Below the pieces are notes generated by a model. It searched no databases. It saw only the letters and a list, made by a program, of their open reading frames with translations, and was not told the origin of the DNA. Shown here piece after piece: positions 1 to 7,702 of a DNA stretch of 32,369 nucleotides. This DNA is from Oscillospiraceae bacterium. Lineage in GTDB: Bacteria > Bacillota > Clostridia > Oscillospirales > Ruminococcaceae. The stretch is taken from the NCBI GenBank assembly GCA_020024615.1, contig JAHHTP010000020.1:1-32369 (forward strand), given 5' to 3'. A program made the translations under genes and the position numbers. How positions within the stretch are numbered: position 1 is the stretch's first letter; every line of letters starts with the position of its first letter.

Positions 1-795
1 ATATTCATACAAAATATCATCAAACTGGTAATAGCGGAATACTTTATGCACTCTGCTGACATACCATTGTTTGATGTTATCGGTATGCGGATATGGAAAC
101 CAGAACAGCCGTTTGGAAAAATGGCGCACCACAGTAGAATTGTGCAGGAATTTCTGGTCATTGAATTTCTGTGGCAGCATCTTCTTTTTCGTAGTAGAAC
201 GAATGATTGCGCTCTGATCTGCAAAGGTCAGTTTCTTCTGCCTCAGTAGCTCTCTTGCCTTACTTAAAATGCCGGTTTCCTTCATATATTTTAAGTGAAA
301 CAGCAACACACCTGCATTGATATAATTCGGACTGATAAGATACTTGCCATAGTGATCTCTTGCAGCCGCATATTCCACTTCTTGGATATCAATATCATAC
401 AGAAGATGAATATCCCGGTTAAACAAAATGTCGATATCCAGATACAGAATTTTATCCGGCAATCCCTCTACTTCATCCGCCAGCAGACGAATCAGCGTAT
501 ATGGTGAACAGTATGCACTTTCATTTGGGCAGCCAGAAAATTCTTTTTGATACAACTCTGTTACATCTATTTTAATAGCTCGATTTTCTTTGTTATAACT
601 TTGAATTACATCCTCAAAAAAACGGATCTGCCTGTCTGTAACCGGTTTATAGTTGTCTTTTAAATGAGACACATCCATTGTAAAGACGTAGAAACAAAAC
701 GGTTCTGTGCTTGCTGTACGCTTTAAAATGGACAGTGCACAGGTCAGCATTCCGTCAAAGACCTGATTATTTCCGCAAAATAATATATTAACCAT
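1..795 (-). CDS. Glycosyltransferase family 8 protein (3' end beyond window)
   Basis: Read from the reverse complement, this frame is open from ATG at 795 to the window edge (265 codons, no stop), so the C-terminus is missing. It begins MVNILFCGNNQVFDG and carries the family 8 nucleotide-sugar/metal motif LYLDIDILFNRDI (DxD, about residue 117 onward) followed by INAGVLLFHLKYMKETG, both typical of LgtC/glycogenin-like retaining glycosyltransferases. It probably adds a sugar to a surface polysaccharide or lipid in the cytoplasm. The start overlaps the stop of the acyltransferase gene by eight bases and has an AAGGAAG ribosome binding site inside that gene, so translation is likely coupled. The exact donor and acceptor cannot be told. 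Confidence 0.85.
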   Translation of the reverse strand, partial: MVNILFCGNNQVFDGMLTCALSILKRTASTEPFCFYVFTMDVSHLKDNYKPVTDRQIRFFEDVIQSYNKENRAIKIDVTELYQKEFSGCPNESAYCSPYTLIRLLADEVEGLPDKILYLDIDILFNRDIHLLYDIDIQEVEYAAARDHYGKYLISPNYINAGVLLFHLKYMKETGILSKARELLRQKKLTFADQSAIIRSTTKKKMLPQKFNDQKFLHNSTVVRHFSKRLFWFPYPHTDNIKQWYVSRVHKVFRYYQFDDILYEY

Positions 796-1573
796 TTTTT
801 TCTTCCTTTTTGATATACGCTATTTTAACAACATTGGAGTTTTTCGATCGCCTACACATACAATCATAAACCTGATTACGCAGGTCGATTTTTTTATCCC
901 TGTCAGAAAGCTCCTTATTCGGAAAAAATGGACCGTCAATATAAGTCACCATATTCGGTTTATCCGAACCTTTGCGCTTTTGATAAGTATTGGTAAAACA
1001 GAAAGTCGGGACATCGAATTTAATTGGATAATGGAATGAAGTATCCAAAAAAGGGCGAATCTTGGTATAATACGGCCAAATGTGCGCCTCTGGATAGATG
1101 ACAACAGCGTGTTTTTCTTGGATACGCCGTTGCACAGCATGCAAAAAATTACGATATGCCGTCTTATCATCCGGCAGTGGTAGCGCACCCAGTGATGGCG
1201 TAATTTTTCCCAGATACGGCATGGATACATTGTTTGGATGAACAATCACATAATTATCCTTAGGAAAGTTGAGCATACTTGGCACAAAGGCATCCCCAAT
1301 ATCATGGGTATGGTTGCCATAGATAAAATAACCTGTATCCTGATACTGCTTTAAGATTTCCTTTCCGATAATTTTGTGATGAAATTCAAACTTGGTATAT
1401 AGAAATGCAATTGGTGTTGCAATCATGCGATACCAGAAAAAATGCGTAAATTTCTTAAAAAAAGAATCATAACAATAAATATAATTACCATCGATTTTTT
1501 TCGGTGTAATTTTAGCTATTGAAAATTCGTCATGCAATTCATCTTCGTAATAAATTACTTTTCTCTTATCCAA
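788..1573 (-). CDS. PlsC-like acyltransferase
   Basis: The 261-residue protein resembles the lysophosphatidic/glycerolipid acyltransferase (PlsC) superfamily. GNHTHDIGD (about residues 84-92) stands where the catalytic NHX4D box lies, and IYPEAHIWP (about residue 158) where the FPEG(T/S)R-type substrate box lies. The first box is atypical: the spacing from H to the last D is HX5D, and the second box lacks the usual G-T-R. It may therefore transfer something other than a fatty acyl chain to glycerol phosphate. The only usable start is TTG at 1573, seven bases after GAGGGA. The downstream glycosyltransferase overlaps it, which suggests a two-gene unit acting on an envelope lipid or polysaccharide. 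Confidence 0.65.
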   Translation of the reverse strand: MDKRKVIYYEDELHDEFSIAKITPKKIDGNYIYCYDSFFKKFTHFFWYRMIATPIAFLYTKFEFHHKIIGKEILKQYQDTGYFIYGNHTHDIGDAFVPSMLNFPKDNYVIVHPNNVSMPYLGKITPSLGALPLPDDKTAYRNFLHAVQRRIQEKHAVVIYPEAHIWPYYTKIRPFLDTSFHYPIKFDVPTFCFTNTYQKRKGSDKPNMVTYIDGPFFPNKELSDRDKKIDLRNQVYDCMCRRSKNSNVVKIAYIKKEEKNG

Positions 1574-1671
1574 ATCAAAATCCCTCTTTTTTGACAGGGC
1601 AGCCTTTTATCCTACCTATATTTTCTGCCATTCGCTCTTTTCAGTGCAGGCATAACAACCTTTTTCATATT

Positions 1672-1700
1672 AGTATACCATAATTTACTTTATTTTTCAA
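1672..1700 (-). promoter_or_regulatory. Promoter of the acyltransferase-glycosyltransferase unit
   Basis: On the minus strand TTGAAA (1700-1695) and TATACT (1677-1672) are separated by exactly 17 bases, about 100 bases upstream of the TTG start. No other candidate promoter is visible in the 1574-1780 gap. Confidence 0.6.
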
Positions 1701-1775
1701 TGCACCAGTATAAAGAAATGTAAATTAATCTTGATATTTATTCATAGACTTTCACACAATCGAAACCGATTCACC

Positions 1776-1815
1776 AAAAATAAAAAGGTACAGAAAACAG
1801 ATTCCTGTACCTTTT
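1776..1815 (-). terminator. Rho-independent terminator of the feo operon
   Basis: AAAAGGTACAG (1783-1793) pairs perfectly with 1805-1815 around an 11-base loop. On the minus strand the stem is followed by a T-rich tract (TTTTTATTTTT). It starts seven bases after the stop of the small Cys-rich gene. Confidence 0.8.
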
Positions 1816-1821
1816 CCTGAT

Positions 1822-1983
1822 TTATTTTTGATTATGATGTGGGCAATTTCCACCACAAGCGGAACAATTTCCACCGCAGGAACAACTGCTCTTTCCCTTC
1901 TTCTTGTTAATAATCTCTCGTGCCACAATGGCCGTAAACAGCGCTATAACAAGCAATAAAACGATAACAGTTGGTAAATTCAT
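1822..1983 (-). CDS. FeoB-associated Cys-rich membrane protein
   Basis: A 53-residue protein. One hydrophobic helix (about residues 4-21, TVIVLLLVIALFTAIVA) is followed by a basic stretch (INKKKGKSS) and a Cys/His-rich tail, CSCGGNCSACGGNCPHH. That layout is the hallmark of the small FeoB-associated Cys-rich peptides, thought to help FeoB in the membrane, perhaps by handling Fe(II). The ATG at 1983 has an AGGAGG-like site just upstream, and the gene follows feoB by 14 bases as the last gene of the operon. The function of the family is not well established. Confidence 0.85.
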   Translation of the reverse strand: MNLPTVIVLLLVIALFTAIVAREIINKKKGKSSCSCGGNCSACGGNCPHHNQK

Positions 1984-1997
1984 ACAATCCCTCCTAA

Positions 1998-4175
1998 TTA
2001 TTTCGGAGTTTTAACCTGCAATTTATCTTCTTTATACGGATTTTTGCGAACCAGCAAATAAATCATACCAACAAGTACAACCGCTGCTACAATGGTACCG
2101 AGGATGTTGCCTGCTCCGATAAACCATGCACCAAACTGATATACTATCAGTGATACTGCATAAGCAAATACACACATATAGGAGATTGCAAAAATGGACC
2201 ATTTCGGGCTGTTCATCTCACGTTTAATAGCACCCATCGCTGCAAAACACGGTGCGCACAACAGATTGAATACCATGAAAGAGAATCCTGCCAGTTTGCT
2301 GCCGTCGAAAAATTCCTGACCAATGATAGCCAACTTCTGAATATCATTGTTTTCAACCAGTTCCATTGCCAAATCACCGTTTGCCATCGACGAAAGCGAA
2401 CCGAATGTGCTGACAACACCCTCTTTCGCAACCAGACCCAGAATCGTTGCAACTGTTGCCTGCCAGTTTCCGAAACCAAGCGGTTTGAACAACCACGCAA
2501 TGCCGTTGCCCAGTACTTCCAGAATAGATGCTCCGCCGAAATCCTCGGTCAGATAATGGAATCCACCCTCAAAAGACAGAGAATTGAGTACCCAGATAAC
2601 AATACTTGCAGCAACAATAACTGTTCCAGCACGCTTGATAAATGACCAACCTCTCTCCCATGTTGCACGGAAGATATTGCCTGCAACCGGTGCATGATAT
2701 GCCGGAAGCTCCATAACAAACGGAGCCGGATCTCCTGCAAACGGTTTGGTTTTCTTTAACATAATACCAGATACAATAACAGCACCTACACCGATAAAGT
2801 ATGCAGAAACCGCAATCCATGCCGAACCGCCGAACAACGCACCTGCGATTAAACCAACAATCGGCATTTTTGCACCGCACGGGATAAAGCCAGTGGTCAT
2901 GATTGTCATCTTACGGTCACGATCCTGTTCAATGGTTCTCGAAGCCATGATACCCGGAACGCCGCATCCGGTTGCTACCAGCATCGGGATGAAGCTTTTG
3001 CCAGATAATCCGAATTTGCGGAAGATTCTATCCATGATAAACGCAACACGCGACATATAACCACAGTCTTCCAGAATCGAAAGCATCAGGAATAAAATCA
3101 ACATCTGCGGAACAAATCCCAGAACGGCACCCACACCGCCAACAATACCATCTGCAACCAGAGAAACCAGCCAGTCTGCACAACCGATTGCCTCCAGACC
3201 TTTGGCAGTCCCTGGAACGATCCATTCACCGAACAGGGTATCATTCATAAAACCGGTTACCCAATCGCCGATCGAACCGATGGAAATAAAATACACAAAC
3301 CACATAACGACAACGAAAATCGGCAGTGCCAGAATACGGTTGGTTACGATCTTGTCAATTTTATCCGAAGTGGTCAGCTGACCTGCGCTTTTTTTCTTAT
3401 AGCAATGCTGCATCAACTCAGCGATATATACATAGCGTTCGTTGGTGATGATACTTTCGGCGTCATCGTCCATTTCTTCTTCTACTGTGGCAATATCGTT
3501 TTTAATATGATCCAAAACGGATTGCTCCAGCTTCAACTGCTCGATTACCTTATCATCCTGCTCAAAGAGCTTGACTGCATACCATCTCTGCTGTTCTTTT
3601 GGCAGATTATGTACAGCAGCTTCCTCAATATGTGCAAGAGCATGCTCAACACTGCCAGAAAAAGTATGTATCGTGGCAGGATTACCAGCCTGCGCCGCCT
3701 TGATAGCAGCTGCCGCCGCATCGTTGACAGAATGTCCCTTTAATGCCGAAATCTCAATAATTGGGCAACCCAATTCATTACTCAGTTCTTTTGTATTGAT
3801 CTGATCGCCGTTTTTCTTAACGACATCCATCATATTGATAGCAATAACAACTGGAATTCCCAGTTCAATCAGCTGCGTCGTCAGATACAGATTTCGCTCT
3901 AAGTTGGTGCCATCTACGATATTCAGAATGGCATCTGGGCGTTCTTTAATCAGATAGTTACGCGCCACAACCTCCTCTAATGTATACGGAGACAGCGAAT
4001 AAATACCCGGCAGGTCAGTGATAACAACCTCTTTGTTGTTTTTCAGTTTACCTTCCTTTTTTTCAACCGTAACGCCCGGCCAGTTACCAACATACTGATT
4101 TGAACCCGTCAATGCGTTAAATAAAGTCGTTTTACCGCTATTGGGGTTGCCGGCAAGTGCGATTTTAATGCTCAT
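1998..4175 (-). CDS. feoB: Ferrous iron transport protein B
   Basis: A 725-residue FeoB, the GTPase-gated Fe(II) transporter of the inner membrane. The N-terminal G domain shows G1 GNPNSGKT (residues 9-16), G3 DLPG (54-57) and G4 NMMD (114-117), followed by a helical spacer to about residue 270. The C-terminal half has many membrane segments including the Gate motifs around VGAVLGFVPQMLILFL and ATGCGVPGIMASR, and a Cys-containing LLCAPCFAAMGAI near the end. Length and domain order are normal for the family. It lies 56 bases after feoA and before the Cys-rich peptide. The start is ATG at 4175 with an upstream AGAAAGGGAT site. Confidence 0.97.
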   Translation of the reverse strand: MSIKIALAGNPNSGKTTLFNALTGSNQYVGNWPGVTVEKKEGKLKNNKEVVITDLPGIYSLSPYTLEEVVARNYLIKERPDAILNIVDGTNLERNLYLTTQLIELGIPVVIAINMMDVVKKNGDQINTKELSNELGCPIIEISALKGHSVNDAAAAAIKAAQAGNPATIHTFSGSVEHALAHIEEAAVHNLPKEQQRWYAVKLFEQDDKVIEQLKLEQSVLDHIKNDIATVEEEMDDDAESIITNERYVYIAELMQHCYKKKSAGQLTTSDKIDKIVTNRILALPIFVVVMWFVYFISIGSIGDWVTGFMNDTLFGEWIVPGTAKGLEAIGCADWLVSLVADGIVGGVGAVLGFVPQMLILFLMLSILEDCGYMSRVAFIMDRIFRKFGLSGKSFIPMLVATGCGVPGIMASRTIEQDRDRKMTIMTTGFIPCGAKMPIVGLIAGALFGGSAWIAVSAYFIGVGAVIVSGIMLKKTKPFAGDPAPFVMELPAYHAPVAGNIFRATWERGWSFIKRAGTVIVAASIVIWVLNSLSFEGGFHYLTEDFGGASILEVLGNGIAWLFKPLGFGNWQATVATILGLVAKEGVVSTFGSLSSMANGDLAMELVENNDIQKLAIIGQEFFDGSKLAGFSFMVFNLLCAPCFAAMGAIKREMNSPKWSIFAISYMCVFAYAVSLIVYQFGAWFIGAGNILGTIVAAVVLVGMIYLLVRKNPYKEDKLQVKTPK

Positions 4176-4231
4176 GATATATCCCTTTCTTCTGGTTAGC
4201 TAAAGCTAACATATTGACAAAAATATAAGGT

Positions 4232-4453
4232 TTATTCAACCTCAATCATTTCGGCATCCGCCTTTCGTAGGGAAAGTTCATAGCCGCGTACCGTAACCTC
4301 AACTGGATCTCCAAGCGGTGCCACTTTACGGACATACACTTCTACTCCTTTGGTAATGCCCATATCCATAATTCTGCGCTTAACAGCACCTTCACCCTGG
4401 AGTTTTATAACCCGGACTGTTTGCCCGATTTTTGCCTCTTTCAATGTTTTCAT
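4232..4453 (-). CDS. feoA: FeoA family protein (proximal to feoB)
   Basis: A 73-residue SH3-like FeoA protein: MKTLKEAKIGQTVRVIKL at the start, RRIMDMGITKGVEVYVRKVAPLGDPVEV in the middle and GYELSLRKADAEMIEV at the end. These are the classic FeoA signatures. FeoA is a small cytosolic partner thought to interact with FeoB and promote Fe(II) uptake. An AGGAGG-like site precedes the ATG at 4453. It is 17 bases after the first FeoA gene, in the same transcript. Confidence 0.95.
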   Translation of the reverse strand: MKTLKEAKIGQTVRVIKLQGEGAVKRRIMDMGITKGVEVYVRKVAPLGDPVEVTVRGYELSLRKADAEMIEVE

Positions 4454-4470
4454 GCTGGTATCCTCCTGAT

Positions 4471-4683
4471 TTAAATCATGATTTTCTGTGCCATTTCCTT
4501 ACTGATTGCCACTCTTGTTTCTTTCACATTGACAATCAGATTGCCACCGATTGTATTGATTACTGTAACGGTGCTTCCCGACGCAAAACCGAGATTTTCA
4601 AGATGTTTCTTAACTTCTGGACTTCCGCCGATTTTCTTTATTATATTTTTTTCTCCTGCGGTTGCAAGAATCAAAGGCATCAT
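4471..4683 (-). CDS. FeoA family protein (first gene of the feo operon)
   Basis: A second, diverged FeoA of 70 residues (MMPLILATAGEKNIIKKIGG, then HLENLGFASGSTVTVINTIGGNLIVNVKETRVAISKEMAQKIMI). Tandem FeoA paralogues ahead of FeoB are common in Clostridia; the two may form a heteromer with FeoB or divide roles. Two ATGs follow each other (4683 and 4680); the first has GAAGGTGA about eight bases upstream and is chosen. It is the promoter-proximal gene. Confidence 0.93.
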   Translation of the reverse strand: MMPLILATAGEKNIIKKIGGSPEVKKHLENLGFASGSTVTVINTIGGNLIVNVKETRVAISKEMAQKIMI

Positions 4684-4729
4684 ATTATTTCACCTTCTTC
4701 GGTTAGTTTTATATAACTTATAGAGATTA

Positions 4730-4759
4730 AATATTGGTTAGAACTCACTAACCAATATT
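4730..4759. promoter_or_regulatory. Operator-like dyad of the feo operon
   Basis: AATATTGGTTAG (4730-4741) and CTAACCAATATT (4748-4759) form a perfect 12-bp inverted repeat around AACTCA. It abuts the -10 box of the feo promoter and would cover the transcription start. The GGTTAG/CTAACC half sites resemble DtxR/IdeR/MntR-type metal repressor sites rather than a Fur box. Further TTAG/CTAA half sites occur at about 4700 and 4792-4822. Repression by an iron-loaded DtxR-family protein is an inference. Confidence 0.65.
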
Positions 4760-4788
4760 ATAATACACTATGAAATTCCATTTGTCAA
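4760..4788 (-). promoter_or_regulatory. feo operon promoter
   Basis: On the minus strand TTGACA (4788-4783) and TATTAT (4765-4760) are 17 bases apart, about 75 bases upstream of the first FeoA start. The dyad begins at the -10 box. Confidence 0.75.
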
Positions 4789-4828
4789 TAGCTAATTCAA
4801 AAAATTAGTAAGTTTTAACTAACTTATC

Positions 4829-4872
4829 TGTTTTAAAAAACAAAAACAGTCAAACCGGATCAGTTTGACTGT
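4829..4872 (-). terminator. Terminator of the glycosidase/DUF4091 operon
   Basis: ACAGTCAAAC (4846-4855) pairs with GTTTGACTGT (4863-4872) around a seven-base loop. On the minus strand it is followed by TTTTTGTTTTTT. It lies eight bases past the stop at 4881. Confidence 0.85.
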
Positions 4873-4880
4873 CTATAATC

Positions 4881-5864
4881 TTATTCTGTTAACGGTATAA
4901 ATGCAATGTAGGCATCCGCATTCTTCTGGACCGCAAGAGAAATACATTTCGGTACGCCATCTTCTACATATATAAATGGACGCTCCAGCCTATCCGGCTG
5001 GATAACACTGCCATCGATCTGCTCGATGCGTTTTTCCATCACAGTAAAATCAGCGGATTTTCTCCAGTTTCTGCCATCAACAGAAACCATCATGCCAATA
5101 TAGGTATGTGCATGAAAAACAGCATAATACATCTGCGTGTTTTCATCATACCACAGGCTCATATCCTCAGTATCCCAGTCTTGGATAACCGGTTTTTCCT
5201 GCATAACAAAGCCTTTATCTGGATAATCCGAAATTGCTACCGCCTGATTGCGCTCAAACTTTGTGGTTCCTGGTTTATCTCCTTTGATAATTAAATAATA
5301 CTTTCCGTCATGGCCTTTGGTAACCGCGGGATTGACAACCAGTGTAGTAATCGGTCCGGACGGCTCGAGCAACGGTTTCTCCTGAATGGTAAAAGGCCCA
5401 TCCAGGCAATCTGCCGTTGCAACAAAGGTACGCTGATTCACACGAAGCGGCTTCCAGTTTGGATGGGAATATCCGACTTTGGCGGTTTCAATCAGTTCTT
5501 CGTTGCTGATACTATGCCCCATATGGGTGCTGCAAAAATACAAGTAATATTTTCCTTCAAAATATTTGATCTTGGGATTATGCGCCGTAATCATATCATC
5601 TGCTTCATAGGATTCTTTTGCAAAATCCAGCACCGTGCTAACATATTCATACGGACCAGCAGGGCAGTCAGATACGGCATGCGCAACGGTGGAATGGGTC
5701 AGCCAACCACAGAAGCTGTACTCTTTTTTCCATCTGGAATAGAATAAATGATATTTTCCATCTTCCCCTTTGATAATCGAACTGCACCATTGAAAAAATT
5801 CTGCATCTTTGGAAAGATTTTCTTCTCCGATCGGCATAATCCGATCAGACAGTTTCATTTCCAT
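4881..5864 (-). CDS. Five-bladed beta-propeller glycosidase-like protein (GH43/GH117 type)
   Basis: A protein of about 327 residues with the repeating pattern of a glycoside hydrolase propeller: GKYHLFYSRW, NPKIKYFEGKYYLYFCS, VNPAVTKGHDGKYYLIIKGD, EDMSLWYDENTQMYYAVFHAH and ERPFIYVEDGVPKCISLA. These blades match the GH43/GH32/GH117 superfamily, but the family and substrate cannot be fixed by eye. There is no signal peptide, so it should act in the cytoplasm on imported oligosaccharide. The frame is open to a TTG at 5882, but ATG at 5864 is preferred because AAGGAG lies about seven bases before it. The gene follows the DUF4091 gene directly, and they share a promoter and terminator. Confidence 0.75.
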   Translation of the reverse strand: MEMKLSDRIMPIGEENLSKDAEFFQWCSSIIKGEDGKYHLFYSRWKKEYSFCGWLTHSTVAHAVSDCPAGPYEYVSTVLDFAKESYEADDMITAHNPKIKYFEGKYYLYFCSTHMGHSISNEELIETAKVGYSHPNWKPLRVNQRTFVATADCLDGPFTIQEKPLLEPSGPITTLVVNPAVTKGHDGKYYLIIKGDKPGTTKFERNQAVAISDYPDKGFVMQEKPVIQDWDTEDMSLWYDENTQMYYAVFHAHTYIGMMVSVDGRNWRKSADFTVMEKRIEQIDGSVIQPDRLERPFIYVEDGVPKCISLAVQKNADAYIAFIPLTE

Positions 5865-5882
5865 ATCAGCTCTCCTTATCAA

Positions 5883-7514
5883 TTACAAAAGTTGCATGAT
5901 TCTACGGTTGATTTCTTCACGCTTGTTAAAGTGCCATTCCTGGCTTCTCGGATAATTGGTAAAGCTGAGATTGTATTTTTGACCATTATTGTCCTCCAAA
6001 ATTTCAAGCACTTTTTCTTTACCAATCTTGCTTTCCAGCATCTGCAATGCACGCATATCTTGGAATGCTTCAGTCATTGATTTCAGGCGGACAGAACCCC
6101 ATGCAGTGCCATCTGGTCCTGGGTATACCACAAAGCCATCACCAGCCGGAAATGCCATACCTGAATCGGTTTCCGCAAATGGATCAACATCTCTAACTGA
6201 CAAACAGGTATAGTAGTAATTATAGCCCCAATGCAGGAAGCCTTTGACGCCATATTTGTATAACTGCATGCCAATGACTCTGGTTCTCTGTGATGGCATG
6301 GAGAGCACACGATTGGAATAGTACTCATTGGTTGGTCCACCACAATAGTAAGTCCATAACTCCGGCACCTTGCCGACAAAGTCCTCTATTTTGGATTCAA
6401 TCGGAACTGGGGTGGAAACATAGCCTTTTTCATAAAATTCAAACTCAGACAGTGCATCAAAAATTTTAAAACGTTTGCCAAACAGTCCATGCATCAAAGT
6501 GCTGACCTTACCGTAGGTTTCCAACGCTTCTCCGCTCGGCTCATCTGATACATGAAAGTAAGTGTAATCCGCAACACCCTCATCCTCCAGTACTCTGGTC
6601 AACTCAGGCGCTAAAGCAGATAAAAACGCTTTGTATTCTTCACCTGTGGAGTCGGTTTCCCAGCCAAAAATGCGTTTGTATTCACCGTTTACCATACCCA
6701 TAATTTTGGGTGCGTGCTGTGCGCCCCACTGGGTAAACAGATGGGACATCTCATAATATTCAACACCGCATCTTTTGCACATCGCAATCCATTTTCTTAA
6801 GTTAGAAAATCCAAACTCATAGCCGTTTTTCGTCACCGTAACATCAACCAACTGCACCGTTGGACGTTCGCAGCCAACCATGGTATCCAACGGTGGCGTA
6901 AAGAGTGGCGTTAAGATAAAATTGATACCGTGTTCGACCGCTGTTTTGATGAAGTTTTCAGTAATCTCCCAGAATCTGTCACCAAACACTGGTACATGAT
7001 AATAGTTCATAATACCATCGCAATGGAACCAATTGGTACAGATCAAATCCTGCTTGGGCAGCTGGGCGTCTAACACATCAATAATCATGGTATCTTCAGA
7101 AAGCAAAGTATCATTATCACCATATAATTTCAGCTTGAATTCGTGTTTTCCTGCCGGCAAGCCTTCAACCTCAAACCAGAAGCTTCGCCAGATGTTCTTC
7201 GGCATACGAACAGCCTGACCTGTATATGGTCTTAACAAATCCGGATATAGTCCCGGTTTGGTACGCAGATAATAATCGTCGATATCATCACCTGCCGCTA
7301 TAACAGCAGGAGAGGACTCCACAGTATATACCTTCACATTTTCCGGAATTTCCAGACGAAACGAATATAAAAATTCGTCCGAAGCATAAGCCAGCTGGAA
7401 TGCCGCCTTTTCATTTTGAAATGCACTCATCTGCTTAATCTGCAGATCATTTTTCGGTTCTTCATCCAGAAACACTTTTGCCATGGATGTTAAAACATAA
7501 GTTTTTAGTGCCAT
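5883..7514 (-). CDS. DUF4091-type glycoside hydrolase-like protein
   Basis: A 543-residue protein like the DUF4091 family, which is related to GH123 beta-N-acetylgalactosaminidases. The N-terminal ~170 residues look like a beta-sandwich. The rest looks like a TIM-barrel with FHCDGIMNYYHVPVFGD, FTQWGAQHAPKIMG, HVSDEPSGEAL (an Asp-Glu pair where GH123 keeps its catalytic residues), GVKGFLHWGYNYYY and the closing SVRLKSMTEAFQDMRALQMLE. No signal peptide. The frame extends to a GTG-type start at 7553, but ATG at 7514 has AAAGGGGGA just ahead and is chosen. It is first in a two-gene operon with the propeller protein, divergent from a sugar kinase. The amino-sugar substrate is an inference. Confidence 0.8.
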   Translation of the reverse strand: MALKTYVLTSMAKVFLDEEPKNDLQIKQMSAFQNEKAAFQLAYASDEFLYSFRLEIPENVKVYTVESSPAVIAAGDDIDDYYLRTKPGLYPDLLRPYTGQAVRMPKNIWRSFWFEVEGLPAGKHEFKLKLYGDNDTLLSEDTMIIDVLDAQLPKQDLICTNWFHCDGIMNYYHVPVFGDRFWEITENFIKTAVEHGINFILTPLFTPPLDTMVGCERPTVQLVDVTVTKNGYEFGFSNLRKWIAMCKRCGVEYYEMSHLFTQWGAQHAPKIMGMVNGEYKRIFGWETDSTGEEYKAFLSALAPELTRVLEDEGVADYTYFHVSDEPSGEALETYGKVSTLMHGLFGKRFKIFDALSEFEFYEKGYVSTPVPIESKIEDFVGKVPELWTYYCGGPTNEYYSNRVLSMPSQRTRVIGMQLYKYGVKGFLHWGYNYYYTCLSVRDVDPFAETDSGMAFPAGDGFVVYPGPDGTAWGSVRLKSMTEAFQDMRALQMLESKIGKEKVLEILEDNNGQKYNLSFTNYPRSQEWHFNKREEINRRIMQLL

Positions 7515-7535
7515 AAAAATTCCCCCTTTTCCTGT

Positions 7536-7564
7536 AGTATAGCACATAACCATTTATTTTTCAA
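7536..7564 (-). promoter_or_regulatory. Promoter of the DUF4091 operon
   Basis: Minus-strand TTGAAA (7564-7559) and TATACT (7541-7536) have a 17-base spacer, about 22 bases before the chosen ATG. Confidence 0.7.
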
Positions 7565-7608
7565 TCATTTTTCCATCATGCAGAAATTTCTGGAATATTT
7601 GATTGAAA
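7559..7608. promoter_or_regulatory. Nested inverted repeats between divergent sugar genes
   Basis: TTTCAATCA (7559-7567) is mirrored by TGATTGAAA (7600-7608), and inside it TCCA (7572-7575) is mirrored by TGGA (7591-7594). A separate perfect palindrome CAGAAATTTCTG lies at 7581-7592. The outer left arm covers the -35 box of the leftward promoter. This is a candidate operator for a regulator controlling both directions; no regulator gene lies nearby. Confidence 0.4.
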
Positions 7609-7640
7609 ATAAAAAATTATATGGACATTTTCAAATCTAC

Positions 7641-7669
7641 TTGAAGTTTGCTAAAAGATAGTATATACT
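7641..7669 (+). promoter_or_regulatory. Promoter of the sugar kinase / DUF4867-GH20 operon
   Basis: TTGAAG (7641-7646) and TATACT (7664-7669) are separated by 17 bases, 33 bases before the kinase ATG. Confidence 0.7.
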
Positions 7670-7702
7670 GGTAATTACATTAAAAAGATTGGAGTGAATA
7701 CT

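Noticed and set aside
2213..3225. Several open frames antisense or shifted within feoB, and similar ones in xylB, pckA and tail genes
   Set aside because: They overlap strongly supported genes, lack binding sites and encode unpatterned Cys/Arg-rich or Ser/Pro-rich sequence.
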